Source: Pisolithus tinctorius (lineage: Eukaryota > Basidiomycota > Agaricomycetes > Boletales > Pisolithaceae). From it: DNA of 64,000 nucleotides. The translations under genes were made by a program, and so were the position numbers. The first letter of the stretch is position 1; the number at the start of each line of letters is the position of its first letter. Shown one piece after another: positions 35,869 through 46,859 of the stretch. The stretch lies in the NCBI GenBank assembly GCA_024663395.1, contig JANFAH010000003.1, forward strand, positions 4,154,001 through 4,218,000. The letters run 5' to 3'. The notes under the pieces were generated by a model. That model worked only from the letters and a program-made list of their open reading frames with translations. It did not search any database and was not told the DNA's origin.

Positions 35869-36768
35869 TTACCTTCTCACATCATTTATAGCGAGTTTTG
35901 TGCCGCGTAACAGGTGTGTAAAATAACAACCGTCGGAAGAAAATACGAACGGGCCGTTGTCGTCAAATATTTTGATGAGTTCCCGAGAAGCAGTTGACCA
36001 GACATACGTCTTGCCATCATCGTAGGAGGTGGCAACCAACTTGCCGTCTGGAGAGCACCGACTAATCATAGCTATTCCATCAGAACCTACAAAGACTTCA
36101 TCCTCGAAATCCTCCTTCTCGATATTCCAGATCACCATGGCCCCACCACTGGAGAAGTAGATCGACCTTGAGTCTGGAGCAAATGCAACCGTTAACAACA
36201 AGGGTATCATTCGTGATTCTAGGTTGACTTCAACAAGTTGCTGGCAATTCTCCACGTCATAGATGCGCATCGCGTCACGGTGAGTTGCAACCAACCTGGT
36301 TCCGTCCCGGGAAAAGGCGACTGCTTGGTTAGAGCCTATTATAACGCGCATCTCCCTAAAAATCTCCAATGTGTCCATGTGCCAGGTCAATAGTTGACCA
36401 TACCGCGCTACGCTGCCAACGATCTTCTTGTCTACAAGACAAGCTGTCTCGCAAACTGCTTCGTCATGGCCAGTGAAAGCCTTTCCGATGAGCTCCCCCG
36501 TCCTTGAATTCCATTGACGAACGGTAGCGTCGGTGGAGGCAGTGAGAAATATTTCCTCAGAGAAGAAGCAGATGTGGGATATCGTACTTTCCTCCGAGTG
36601 ACCTTTAAGGGGACCCAGAACAAGATTACCGGAAGGTGCATCCCAGACGTAAAGTTCTCCCTCCACGTTTCCGCCAACAATGCGGGACCCAGAAGGTGAA
36701 TACGTTAGATAGAAAAATTTATGTGCGGGGCTGATCCCTGGGGAAGGTTGCGGTCGTCCGTTCGGCAT
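35869..36768 (-). CDS. WD40-repeat protein (299 codons in main exon)
   Basis: Open frame of 299 codons with recurrent blades ending in WD-like pairs: GELYVWDAPSG, DATVRQWNSRTG, MRIYDVENC, MVIWNIEKE, KTYVWSTAS. The blades start with forms such as YSPSGSRIVGG and FSRDGTRLVAT, as expected for a beta-propeller scaffold. The frame ends at a splice-donor-like GTAAGCTCG right after INDVRR, and the next exon seems to hold KYLPLDPSSWM near 35.8 kb, so the stop at 35869 may be intronic. In agaricomycetes such proteins often lie at the C-terminus of NACHT or NTPase proteins, but none is visible upstream. It seems to be the C-terminal half of the family to which the 43.9-kb gene gives the first half. Whether it is complete is uncertain. 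Confidence 0.7.
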   Translation of the reverse strand: MPNGRPQPSPGISPAHKFFYLTYSPSGSRIVGGNVEGELYVWDAPSGNLVLGPLKGHSEESTISHICFFSEEIFLTASTDATVRQWNSRTGELIGKAFTGHDEAVCETACLVDKKIVGSVARYGQLLTWHMDTLEIFREMRVIIGSNQAVAFSRDGTRLVATHRDAMRIYDVENCQQLVEVNLESRMIPLLLTVAFAPDSRSIYFSSGGAMVIWNIEKEDFEDEVFVGSDGIAMISRCSPDGKLVATSYDDGKTYVWSTASRELIKIFDDNGPFVFSSDGCYFTHLLRGTKLAINDVRR

Positions 36769-36799
36769 GGGGAGGTGGAAGATGGAAGATGTATCGCTG

Positions 36800-39770
36800 A
36801 CGGCGAAATTTATAACTCCCAGGATCAGCGGTTGCGTAAGGCTAAATTACACGCTGACTTCAGGATACAAAGACGCGTTCCTGCGGCAGACTAGTAAGCG
36901 TAAAAATGCATGCATGGCTGCGCTGCATAGAAGGGCTTGCTGTAATTTAGAAAACAAGGCATACCCTTTGCGCTCAATTGTGTATCCACGGTTTGTTTGG
37001 CATGTATTTGCTGTTGTGGGTCCACTTGTGGACAAGTCCTTGGAGAAATTCATGTCTCCTCGGATAGATGCCTAGTCACGGCACCTGGGCACCTTGTTTG
37101 AATCACTTAGTCGAACCACACATGACACAGGGCCTCGGAGGTTTGCACCTGCCTGCGAAACCCCAAACAGAGAACGACACCGGTGACGAGAACAGGTAGT
37201 TGAAGGAGACCTTTTAAAACCGCGGCACTCGCCGACAGGAAATTAACCCAACAGTGCGGCATTTAGGCACCCAAGGCAGAGATTCCTGAAGTCAGTTGTG
37301 GAATGCAGTGTGGGTGTACCTAAATTTCTAGAAAATTGAATTATCACCGAGTGTAGGACTGAAGATCCTTCGTAGGGCGAGAACCTGAATAAATACACAT
37401 GTTGTCAATTGCCGAAGTTCGAAACTGCGGAGTGTTCTGGTCGCGCTACCGGAGCCGCTAGCTCACCGTCATACCTCGATCCTGGAGGTATCGTGTGCTT
37501 GGCCCCTTTGCGCTATTTGGTGCCGAGGACTGCACGTTAAAATCTCATACCAAGGAGTGCAACTGCTACATGTAACTCACTGTGAAGAGGGTGAGTCGCC
37601 GCAGGCAGTTGCAAGTAGGCACTAACTTGCGTAAACAGTTCTATTGGTTGTTGGTAACAAGTAGTCAGGAGCAGATGGCGAATCGATGATCCCTCTTGTC
37701 CTTGCTTCCGCTTCACATAATTGAAGTGCCAGGTCATGATTGGTTCACTGGTTCGAATGCGTCGTTTCCCGATCGAGACCGGACGTGACGATCTCTAGGA
37801 TCAACGTGCAGGTGATATCCTACGCAACCCGCACCCAAGTCTTGAACGCCAGTATATTCTCCATAACATGGAATACTCGCTGAAGTGGTGATGCTGCTCC
37901 TTGCCACGACCGCGCTCGATGTCCTCATCCACCGTACACTTCGGGGTCCGAAGACTATTTAAGCTCCACGAGTGTTCGCCATTCCAATCGGCCCAACGTA
38001 ATTTTGCAGGTAAAAGACACCAGCTGGAGAAACAGAAAATCGCTTCCTCGAATCATTGGCGGTCATTCTGGAGACCGAATGATCGTCTATGCTGCCACTT
38101 GGGGGATCTTGTTCCATGACATCTTAACGGCCTGCATGCCTCAAGTCTTCCCTACCGGAGAACATCGTCATTCCCGACGCTTATCCGCAGTAGGTCTCCG
38201 TATCATCATATTCAATCTCTCTTCTTAGCTGATGTTTCTTTTTTGCACTCGAGTATCGTCTCCCTCATGGTACGTAGGTGGACCGCGGCAGAGCTACTAA
38301 TAGAGGCCATATCATCCCCGAGAGTAACTAAACGGAGTGCTACAATCGATCGGAAGGAACATATTAAGGGCTTACTGAACATGCCCACGTGCTTCTGTGG
38401 TTTAACTATGGACATGGAAGACAAGTAACGCAGCTGCCAAAGGAGCTCACCAGATCTGAAACTCTAACCAAACTGAAAGAGATGACGGTAGTGGGTTACC
38501 GTTTGAGGACCTCGCTCTCGGTAAGGCGGCTGTCCTGACATGTATCGGTAAAATCCCTAAATATCACTTGAGTGTTTCAAGTCTGTGGCCATGCCATCCC
38601 TTCGTGGGCAGATCAACGTCGCCAAATCAAAACTTCGCTGGAGGGTGCTCAGGTTTGGTCCCGAGACTTAGGGTGGACTGCATATAAGGAGCTAAAGCTT
38701 TTGATGTATCTGAGGGGAAGTGTTTGAACCCCTTTCGAAGGCTTTTGACGAAGTCGCGCACGAGGCTGGCAAACTCACCATACCCAGCAACTCTTAGATT
38801 TGCATCATGGCCCCTGTCATCGTCTCTCCGATTTGTCCAATGCCACTCGCCCGCATGCATACCTGCTGCTAGTGGAGAAGAAGAGTATTGACTGACAGCA
38901 GGCCAAGGAGAACACCAAAAACTCTGATCCCGATTGATGGTACGATATTGCCATCTCGTTCGAGTTCAAAAAGGGCGACGCTGCTGCCGAACGTAAAGAC
39001 GTGAGTGACAACCACGGTTTTATCCGACCATCGTTGATCTAGTGCGATAGGAAGACAAGAAGGTAATGTGGAGTCTTCACCATGTTATGCGTAGCGACCC
39101 ATGTCGCCGCGCGCATTTGTGTCACGACTGAAAAAAAAAATGGTTTACTTACCGTGCGGTCACGCTCATGAGCAAGTGTTTCCATAAATTCTTACCGTCG
39201 GCGTCACCTCGACTACATTGCGGTTCGTTAATGGCCCTCTCAACGGGAAACAGTACACCTCATCCGCTTCCTCTGCCCTTGCGTTCGCAACGACCACGCG
39301 CTTTTCGGAGAATGTGTGAGCAAAGTTTGACGCTTTTGCGGACCACCACTGAATCCTGACGCGATAGATCTTACTAGTTGGAGCGATGTGGAGCAGCACT
39401 CAAATGTCGTTTTCGACACCTGAGTCTATGGTCGCATACGATATACCTTCGTTCGGTAGTCGCTTGCTTGCGCTTTAGGTACCAAAATGAACTGCGCATG
39501 TTTCTGATGTACAAAGTGTAATACATATCCGACCAACCAAGGAACATACAGTGAAATGTAGACCCACGGTGCTGGAGCTTGGAGACAGGCAGCTGAGTCC
39601 GATCGGCCGAGAAGCGACACCACCAGGCGCCCAGCGCCACTCGCACGCAAATTTTTGTCTGACTCGAGTCAATTCACTCAATCCTTAAAGACCCGTCAAC
39701 ATCAACAGTTCCTAACCCCTCCGCCAGTGTACCTGATCATATTACAATCCGACTCCATAAAAACTTTGTC
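36800..39770. other. Stretch without a recognised gene
   Basis: Many short frames on both strands and none with a domain I can name. The candidates at 39166-39399 and 39374-39681 (minus) lie just upstream of homocitrate synthase and overlap each other. Nothing supported. Confidence 0.4.
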
Positions 39771-39773
39771 GCA

Positions 39774-41716
39774 ATGTGCCCTCCCCAATCCTTAGACTCA
39801 GCATCCGCTCTTAACAAGGACAACATGACTGCAATCGACATGACCGGTTCCTCAAGACCGAATGGCACTTCAAACGGTGTTAACGGTGTCAATGGTACTA
39901 ACGGCCACCTCAAACGTAACCCATACGCCCCCAGGGCATCTGATTTCCTCAACAACGTGTCAAACTTCAAGATCATTGAAAGCACGCTCAGAGGTAAGCT
40001 TGCATGCACATTTCAGTCATCTACTTGGTTCGGCCGCGGAATAAACCCCTACCACGTTTTTTTCTTCTTTTTTCGATTGTCGGTTGCACGTTGTTGGCAC
40101 GTTTACCGATTATCTGTTCCCTCACCATCTTGATCATTGATTTTGATTAGAGGGCGAGCAGTTCGCAAATGCTTTTTTTGATACCAAGACCAAGATTGCC
40201 ATTGCTAAAGCCCTCGATGCTTTGGCGTTGAGTACATCGAAACTCACCTCTCCCGCTGCATCCGAGCAATCCCGTCTTGATTGCGAGGCCATATGTAAGC
40301 TGGGCTTGAAGTCAAGATTCTGACGCATATCCGGTGTCATATGGATGATGCTCGCATAGCTGTTGAGACTGGTAAGCCCTTTCAGCGAAACAAGTTCTCA
40401 GATAATCTCATGTATGATCGTAGGTGTCGACGGTGTTGATGTCGTCATCGGCACATCATCTTATCTCCCGCGAGTTCTCACACGGAAAGGACATGGCGTA
40501 CATCACCAAGACTGCTATAGAAGTTATCCAGTTCGTCAAGTCCAAGGGCATTGAGGTCCGATTCTCGACCGAAGACTCCTTCCGGTCAGACCTCGTAGAT
40601 CTCCTTTCGATATACCAAACTGTAGACAAGATCGGTGTCAACCGTGTTGGTATCGCGGGACACTGTCGGATGCGCCAACCCGAGACAAGTGTACGAGCTT
40701 GTGCGGTACGTTGAGAGGCGTTGTTGGGTGCGACATCGAAATTCACCTACACAACGACACTGGCATGGGTGAGTGCCCGCGCTTTGCTAGAGCTGTAACA
40801 CGATTCCAAAGTACTGATATTATATCAGCTATTGCGAACGCATACTGTGCTCTAGAGGCAGGTTGCAACACACATCGATACTTGTTAGTGGCGTGTTTTC
40901 TCGATTGCAATGTGTGTTTGACGAACCTCCGCTGTGAACAGCCGTGCTCGGCATTGGTGAGCGTGTCGGAATCACCCCTCTAGGTGGCCTCGTTGCTTGC
41001 CTGTACGCCCGCCAACCCTGAGTACGTCAAAGTCCAAGTACAACCTCACCATGCTTCGTGAAGTGGAGAACCTCATAGCCGAAGCAGTGGAAGTAAATGT
41101 ACCTTCATGAACCCATCACGTTAGCCGTTTCCATTTCAGCCCGTATAGAGACACGGACTGACCAGACTGGACATCTGCAGGGGCTATTGCGCCTTCACTC
41201 ACAAGGCAGGTATCCACGCCAAGGCCATTCTCAACAACCCCAGCACGTACGAGATACTCAAGCCCGAAGACTTCGGCCTTACGCGATACGTCTCAATTGG
41301 GTAAGTCATACTGGGACAATCCCAAGGACTATAGGCTAATGTGCTACGTTTCAGACACCGGGCTGACGGGATGGAACGCTGTCAAGTCTCGTGTGGAGCA
41401 GCTTGGTCTCGAGCTGACTGATGAAGAAGTACGTCCCTTGTTCCCGCGAAGTGGATGATGGTGATCGGACCTTAACACTTGGATACACTAGATCAAGGAC
41501 GCCACCGCCAAGATTAAGGAGCTTGCTGACGTTCGCACGCAGTCTATGGATGACGTTGATTCTCTCCTGCGTGTATATCATTCTGGTATTCAGAGCGGTG
41601 AACTTGCCGTCGGCCAGAAGGAGGCCCTCGACCGGTTGTTACGCCAGCATCGTGAGGCTGTGGCAAGGGAGGGGGCGGATGATGTTCGGGTTCCTGTAGT
41701 CACCGCTTCTGCGTAA
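39774..41716 (+). pseudogene. Homocitrate synthase (lysine biosynthesis), multiply frameshifted
   Basis: Condenses acetyl-CoA and 2-oxoglutarate, the first step of the fungal alpha-aminoadipate lysine pathway (LYS20/LYS21 type). The N-terminus is Asn/Gly/Val-rich. Family blocks then run in order: [89 protein letters not shown] (metal-binding HLHND), [50 protein letters not shown], and a C-terminus ending VVTASA. Against the expected reading there are at least eight single-base changes in length, such as a lost T near 40217, gained bases near 40471, 40660, 40708 and 40863, and one in CGCCCGCC near 41010. Introns are still in place. A decayed copy, or a poorly sequenced one. Confidence 0.85.
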
Positions 41717-41926
41717 GCGTCTTTGTTTGTTGGGCATCCCAGCTACCCCGGAACGCGGATTCTCAAAACATACTGGGGAAGGAAGCACCTTCCCGGAACA
41801 AAATGCAGCGTAGGGCTGCGACTTTATGTGTACGATCTAGAGAGACGTCTATGTATGTAGGTGTGATGCAAAGTAATGTATAGTGGCGATATTTCCGATA
41901 GACTGAAGGGTATCTGTGTGTTCACA

Positions 41927-42410
41927 AATGTTCCTGGATTTTAGTGAAGTTGTTGCATGCGTACCGAATTTTTTCATAAGGAGTAGGAGGGTTCGGGTAT
42001 AGACAACCTGATAGTGCGCAACTTAGAGAGAGGGAAGTGCACACCATAAAACATGTGGACACTAATGTTGTCAGTTATTTTACGTCCCAAAGCATAAGAT
42101 GTTCGCCTACCCGAGCGAGTAGGTCACAAAAAGTCGGTATTTCCTTCTACCGAACGCCATTGCATATTTACAAATGCACCTTGAATTTTGTGAAGTTATT
42201 GGACGCCTGGTGAGATGGCTTGGATAAGGGCATCTGGTGGTGCACTTTGGCCAGGGCCACGGCAGGTATTTGTAGCGATCTCCGGCATTATTGAATTAGC
42301 CAAAATCAGGGCCGAGGTGCACAACACGCTGTTCTTAGTTTACTACACGTCCTAAAGCATGAGGATGTCGCCTACCCAAGCAGCTACCAAGCTTAAAGAG
42401 TATTTCTTCA
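41927..42410 (+). repeat. Tandem repeat, two units of about 245 bases
   Basis: Units begin CAAATGTTCCTGGATTTTAG (41927) and CAAATGCACCTTGAATTTTG (42170). Each contains a CGTCC(C/T)AAAGCAT block and GCCTACCC(G/A)AGC. A third, partial copy lies at about 49.36-49.44 kb beside another homocitrate synthase fragment, so the repeat is the old 3' flank of that gene. Confidence 0.7.
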
Positions 42411-42419
42411 TTGCCAGCA

Positions 42420-43910
42420 GGGTTGTAGAAACACGAGTTGGTGGACCAAGACGAGTTAAACCAGCATGGGTTAGTACATACCAACAGTAGGGCGGGTCCC
42501 AAACAAGTACCGCCATAGCATTGGCAGGCACTGTTCGCAAGCAAGAGCACATGCACACATTCATAAGGCCCGCAGGGGGCCCGAATCCGCAGTATATGTG
42601 ATGAGGGCCTGGGCGACCCAAATTCCTCTCGATTTAACACCGCAGCACTGTAAATAAACTTACCGACTGAAGTCAAAATACCGTGAAATACGAGCTTTGC
42701 CGGACATCGAGGCAAATCGTGTCATGATCTCGCGTTGGGAAGTGCCCACTAACCTTACAGACAGGAAAACTATCTCCACCCAACAGTCGGTCATTAGCAG
42801 ATGTGTGTTTCCGACGAGGCCGAGGAAATTCCCCAAGGAGGTTGGCCCTAAAGGGATCGAACCTTTCGTGTGATGGTCCGATGTGCCACGTCAGATAGTA
42901 TTCAGCGGCAAAGTCTCCCCTGCTGAGAAACACCTCCGGTCGTGCACGGGATCAGATACAAATGGGAACACTCACGTGCCAAACTCACCTCAAGTGGGTC
43001 GAAGAGGAACTTTCAGTAAGGGCCATGGCCGTGTGTGGCTGATACGCGAACTTTACAAAGCCAAGAAAGGCCTCCACACTACCTACGACAGCGCTTCCCA
43101 TCATATCCGGTATCTCAACATCAACCAAACCTAGGCACCCATCATCCTACGGAATAATTTGGTTCGTTTTCTTGCCCAGAAAACACCATGCAACGATGGC
43201 GGTGTGATTGTACAAGAGTTTGAGGTGTGATGATAAGAAACAGGCAAAAGGAAATGTCGACGTCGGCGGTAAGGTGGTGGCCGAGAAAATGTTGCACTGA
43301 CTGAGGGAGATGTAACACCATTGAGACTATCACCCTGACAAATTCGCACGTGTCAAGTTGGCTTGGACAGCAAAAACAAAAAGAAGAACCAACTCGCACG
43401 GCACGGCAGACAGCCCGGAACTATAGACTCGTTGGACGTACGTCGGGGCGTAACTTCTGACTCATCGCTTACACTATCTGGAATACCTGAGGTTCTGAAA
43501 TCCTGCGTAACCGATACGTGTCTCCTTGGGGCACGCTCCTGCGCGTGCCTGGAGCCACAACGACTGGCTATTGGAAATGAGGAAAACTGGGATGCTACAG
43601 CAACCGAAACTTACATTTTTGTACTTCGCCATAGCTATTCCTTCGGATTCTTCCCTCGGGCGGAGAGCCTTTGTAGTGTTTTGGTAAAAAAGCGTTTAGT
43701 CCTGGATTGTGTGTTCTGGCCAGCGGGACCTTCCAGTTCCCTCGGACGTTGTACCTGGTGGGTATTTGTGACTGGAACCTGGTATCAGTTAGTACGAGTA
43801 GCATCTGATTTGCTGATAAGCCGGGCATACATCACCAGATACACCCCAAAAAGTATCGGATTCCGCAGCTCCAGTTGTGTGGCGCATGGATACCCCGGCT
43901 GCTGGCAACT
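42420..43910. other. Stretch without a recognised gene
   Basis: The longest frames are 126 codons (42335-42715, minus), 86 codons (42673-42933, minus) and 192 codons (43363-43941, plus). None contains a recognisable domain, and the 192-codon frame ends in the WD40 region. No gene is called. Confidence 0.4.
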
Positions 43911-44044
43911 ATTAAAGTTTAGCCGGGGAAATGGTGCATAACAATATGACAGAGGAGACATACATCCAGTAAAAATGTCGAAGAGTGATCAGGCATCTCC
44001 ATGGCGAAGTAAGGGAACAGCAACAATATATTTTCATCAGCACA

Positions 44045-44922
44045 TACCTCAGGAACTTCCCAAATGTCAGGGGAGCCATCATCCCTGGACAAATGATGAA
44101 TCTGCCACCAGGGGAATATGTAATTGGGCCCCTCGTTGTGTAGCTCTCTGACATGCATTGTCCGCTCTCCACGCTCCACACTCGCAAGGCGGCATTCTGC
44201 GCCACAGATGACACAGTCTTGCCATCAGGAGACCATATTACATACAAAGGCAAATCCTTGCCGCCCTCTAAGTGGGTTGGATCCAGGTTATCTGTTTCAA
44301 GGTCCCATAGGCAGATGCTATTGTCAGCCATTCCAAATGCCGCCTTCGTGGCGTCCAAGGAAAGATCCATGCAAAGGACTGCAGGGCCTTCGAGAGAAAT
44401 GGTCGTGACGGACTCCATAGTAATCGTGTCCCAAATCGTTATGCCTCTCCTGTGAGCTGCGAGCAACTTCTCGCTATCATGAGAAAGAGTGGCCAGAGAG
44501 CGCGCGTCAAGGGAAACTCGGAATCGCTGCTCGACTTCGCCCGTGGTTGCTTTCCAGACAAGGACGACCCCATCCCTAGATAGACTGACAACGGTTCTAG
44601 CATCCACCATGAACCCCACGATGACGACTCCATCTTGATGACTGGTAAATGTTTTCCATAGAGATTGTCCAGTGATGGTATCCCAGAGCCCAATGGTTTG
44701 GTCGTCCGACGCACTGGCAACAGTGTGACCGTCAGCAGAGTAGCATACAGAGTTGATGATACTCTGGTGTGCCATTATTGGTGGACAGATACGTTGGCGA
44801 CGATCAACGTCCCAAAGTGTGAGGGTGCCACCAACTCCCCCAAAGGCAACATATTTGCCATTAGGTGATATGGAAATCGAGGTAACGTTGTCGTGGATGT
44901 CGCCGACCTGCGAATCTGACAT
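44045..44922 (-). pseudogene. WD40-repeat protein, one frameshift
   Basis: Opens MSDSQVGDIHDNVTSISIS and shows about six propeller blades: GTLTLWDVDRR, QTIGLWDTITGQ, GVVLVWKATTGE, RGITIWDTITM, NSICLWDLETD, AALRVWSVESGQ. At about 44084 a 1-base loss in a G run shifts the frame. In the other frame the family reading continues as DDGSPDIWEVPE up to a splice-donor-like GTATGTGCTG at 44048. An upstream exon on the same strand lies at about 45.03-45.21 kb. A second, inverted copy of the 5' half lies at 31.38-32.09 kb. The WD40 scaffold role is general, and no specific partner can be told. Confidence 0.75.
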
Positions 44923-44939
44923 GGGAGAAAGAAAGGATG

Positions 44940-45260
44940 GGCCAACGGATAAACACTTACATCTTAAGTAAAGAATTTTTAGGGTCGGCCTTTTGATTCA
45001 GAGACAGCTAGTAGTGTATAGTCACCATTCTCTAGAATGCACGATGCGTGCACCACAAGTCGTTACACATACTACGCCAATGGAAGCCCACAGCGAATGT
45101 GGTCAAACTGGTCTGCGATATTTTGGAGCGGAAGGTGTCAGCATCATCCCGGCCATGAGGTGACTTGAAAAACATGATTAGCCTCCCTGAATCTATACCG
45201 GTCCGTTCATCCTTCACTGTAGTGGGCCATCAGGGAGACAGGGAATGGTGGAATCATGGT
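44940..45260 (-). pseudogene. Upstream part of WD40 gene (duplicated at 31.38-31.74 kb)
   Basis: Minus-strand sequence with GRDDADTFRSKISQTSLTTF has an inverted counterpart at 31.38-31.58 kb with the same block order, which shows the two WD40 copies share their 5' region. It may be a first exon or an upstream domain remnant. Confidence 0.55.
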
Positions 45261-45715
45261 CACGACCAGTCAGTGACAGGTTTAAACAGGTTTAAACCAT
45301 CCATTCGCTTACTGATGCGGCTGGTGGTCGGCACGTTTCAGCGCAGCTTCCGAAATCCGGATCATCCTCCTAAGCAAAATTTTAAACTGCCGGATCGGAC
45401 GCGCTCGAGTCAGATCAGCACCAGTGCAATGGACAACCGCGCTGCTCTTGCTGTGTTGTGCAAGTATTTTCATCATAACAGTAGACTTCTATGCCGTATA
45501 CCGATACTTTTAGGCTACATTCGCGTCACCGTCGATCAGCCATAGTCGCATGTTCCTGGACGCATCCTGGTCCAGCTCTGAAAGTTGTTTTGTCCCCCGA
45601 GTTTTTGCCGGACCGAAAGAGCCGGGCCAACTAGATTGGGAATTATTGCTCTTATGAGGGCTTTTGGTATGATATATCATCCCAGCCATGACCAGCTTTA
45701 GGCAAGTAGAATTCA

Positions 45716-46130
45716 CTTAGCCCTATGTAGCCTCACACTCGAAGCAGAGGTTGGGAGGGAGTCTGCGCTCTCCCTGGCTGCGGCCTCACGATGCTGGCGC
45801 AACAACCGCTCAAGGGCCTCCTTCTGGCTGACGGCAGGTTCACCGCGTTGGATGCCAGAATGGTATAGACGCAGGAGTGAATCAACGTCACCCATCGACT
45901 CAGTGCGTGCGAATGTCAGCAAGCTCCTTAATGTCATGGTGATGGCGTCCTTGATTTAAGGTCTGATCATGATCTTCCACTTCGCGGGAAGCAGGGGACG
46001 TACTTCTTCGTTCGTCAGCTTAAGACCAAGTTATTCTACACTAGATTTCATAGTATTCCATCTTACGAATCTCACGTAGATCAATCCCGGGTATCCGCCC
46101 CTCGCGGGCCCGGCGAAGCAGAGTTCTGAC
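45716..46130 (-). pseudogene. Homocitrate synthase C-terminal fragment
   Basis: Minus strand reads SMGDVDSLLRLYHSGIQRGE and QKEALERLLRQHREAAARES. The main copy has SMDDVDSLLRVYHSGIQSGE and QKEALDRLLRQHREAVAREG. Only the C-terminal exon and part of the one before it are present, with a changed C-terminal tail. It is in opposite orientation to the main copy 4 kb away. Confidence 0.85.
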
Positions 46131-46149
46131 AACTACGCTTTTATGAGCA

Positions 46150-46610
46150 TGCGATTTTTCACGGAAACAAGGTGGTGTGGAGTAAGCTAGCATGAAAAAC
46201 TTCCGTTTGATAAAAATGAATCTCGGAGGGCGGGCCAGTGGACGTTGACGGAGCCAAACTGTCGTTGTGCTCGTGAAGTTTTGGGGAATTAGTGTAGAGA
46301 AAGTAGCTCGTATATCGGGAATCTATGTAATGGAATGGTGGAGGGAATTTTACTGTCACATTTTTCACAGCACTTTGTAGAGATATAGTATACCTATTCA
46401 CTGTCCTGCGCCTCTGCTATACTCTGCGAGATCATTATTGCCAATGTTCCTGTTGGTCACGGGAAATGTTTTCTCCCCTTACGATCACGTCGGAACATCG
46501 TACTATAGGTTCTTCCGGAACCCGGACCTCAACCAAACAGGCGAACCGAGAACTCGTACCGAGATCCTAGCAGAACACGAGGGTGTGTCCGCAATAGACA
46601 GTCTAGTTCC
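46150..46610. other. Stretch without a recognised gene
   Basis: Two short frames only (46159-46401, minus, and 46438-46674, plus), without recognisable domains. Confidence 0.4.
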
Positions 46611-46615
46611 ATCGT

Positions 46616-46843
46616 CTACGCCGTTGTCGAGGGCATCTGGTAGTGAAGAGCGTCTAGTAGTGAAGACCAACTGATCACATCCTCGGATGGAAAGACGAAT
46701 GAGAAGACCTCTCGGGGCATCTGCATCAGAGAGCAGCGAATGAGCTGAAGTTCTCGAAGCTGATGATCCAATCGTGTATTTTCACCGGCGCTGGCTGGAT
46801 GTGTACCCAAATTGACATCTATCCCAAAATCCCCTCTGCACAC
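46616..46843 (-). pseudogene. Possible F-box N-terminal fragment
   Basis: A 75-codon frame with LDHQLRELQLIRCSLMQMPR followed by EVFSFVF resembles the coiled coil plus start of an F-box in agaricomycete F-box genes. No continuation is visible. Weak support. Confidence 0.25.
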
Positions 46844-46859
46844 TTTCTAGAGCTGCCTA

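Noticed and set aside
42840..42925. tRNA-like T-arm on the minus strand (AAAGG-TTCGATC-CCTTT)
   Set aside because: The T-arm is perfect, but no matching acceptor or anticodon arms are found within a normal tRNA length.
43363..43941. 192-codon plus-strand frame
   Set aside because: It has no recognisable domain, runs into the 3' part of the WD40 region on the other strand, and has no splice or family support.
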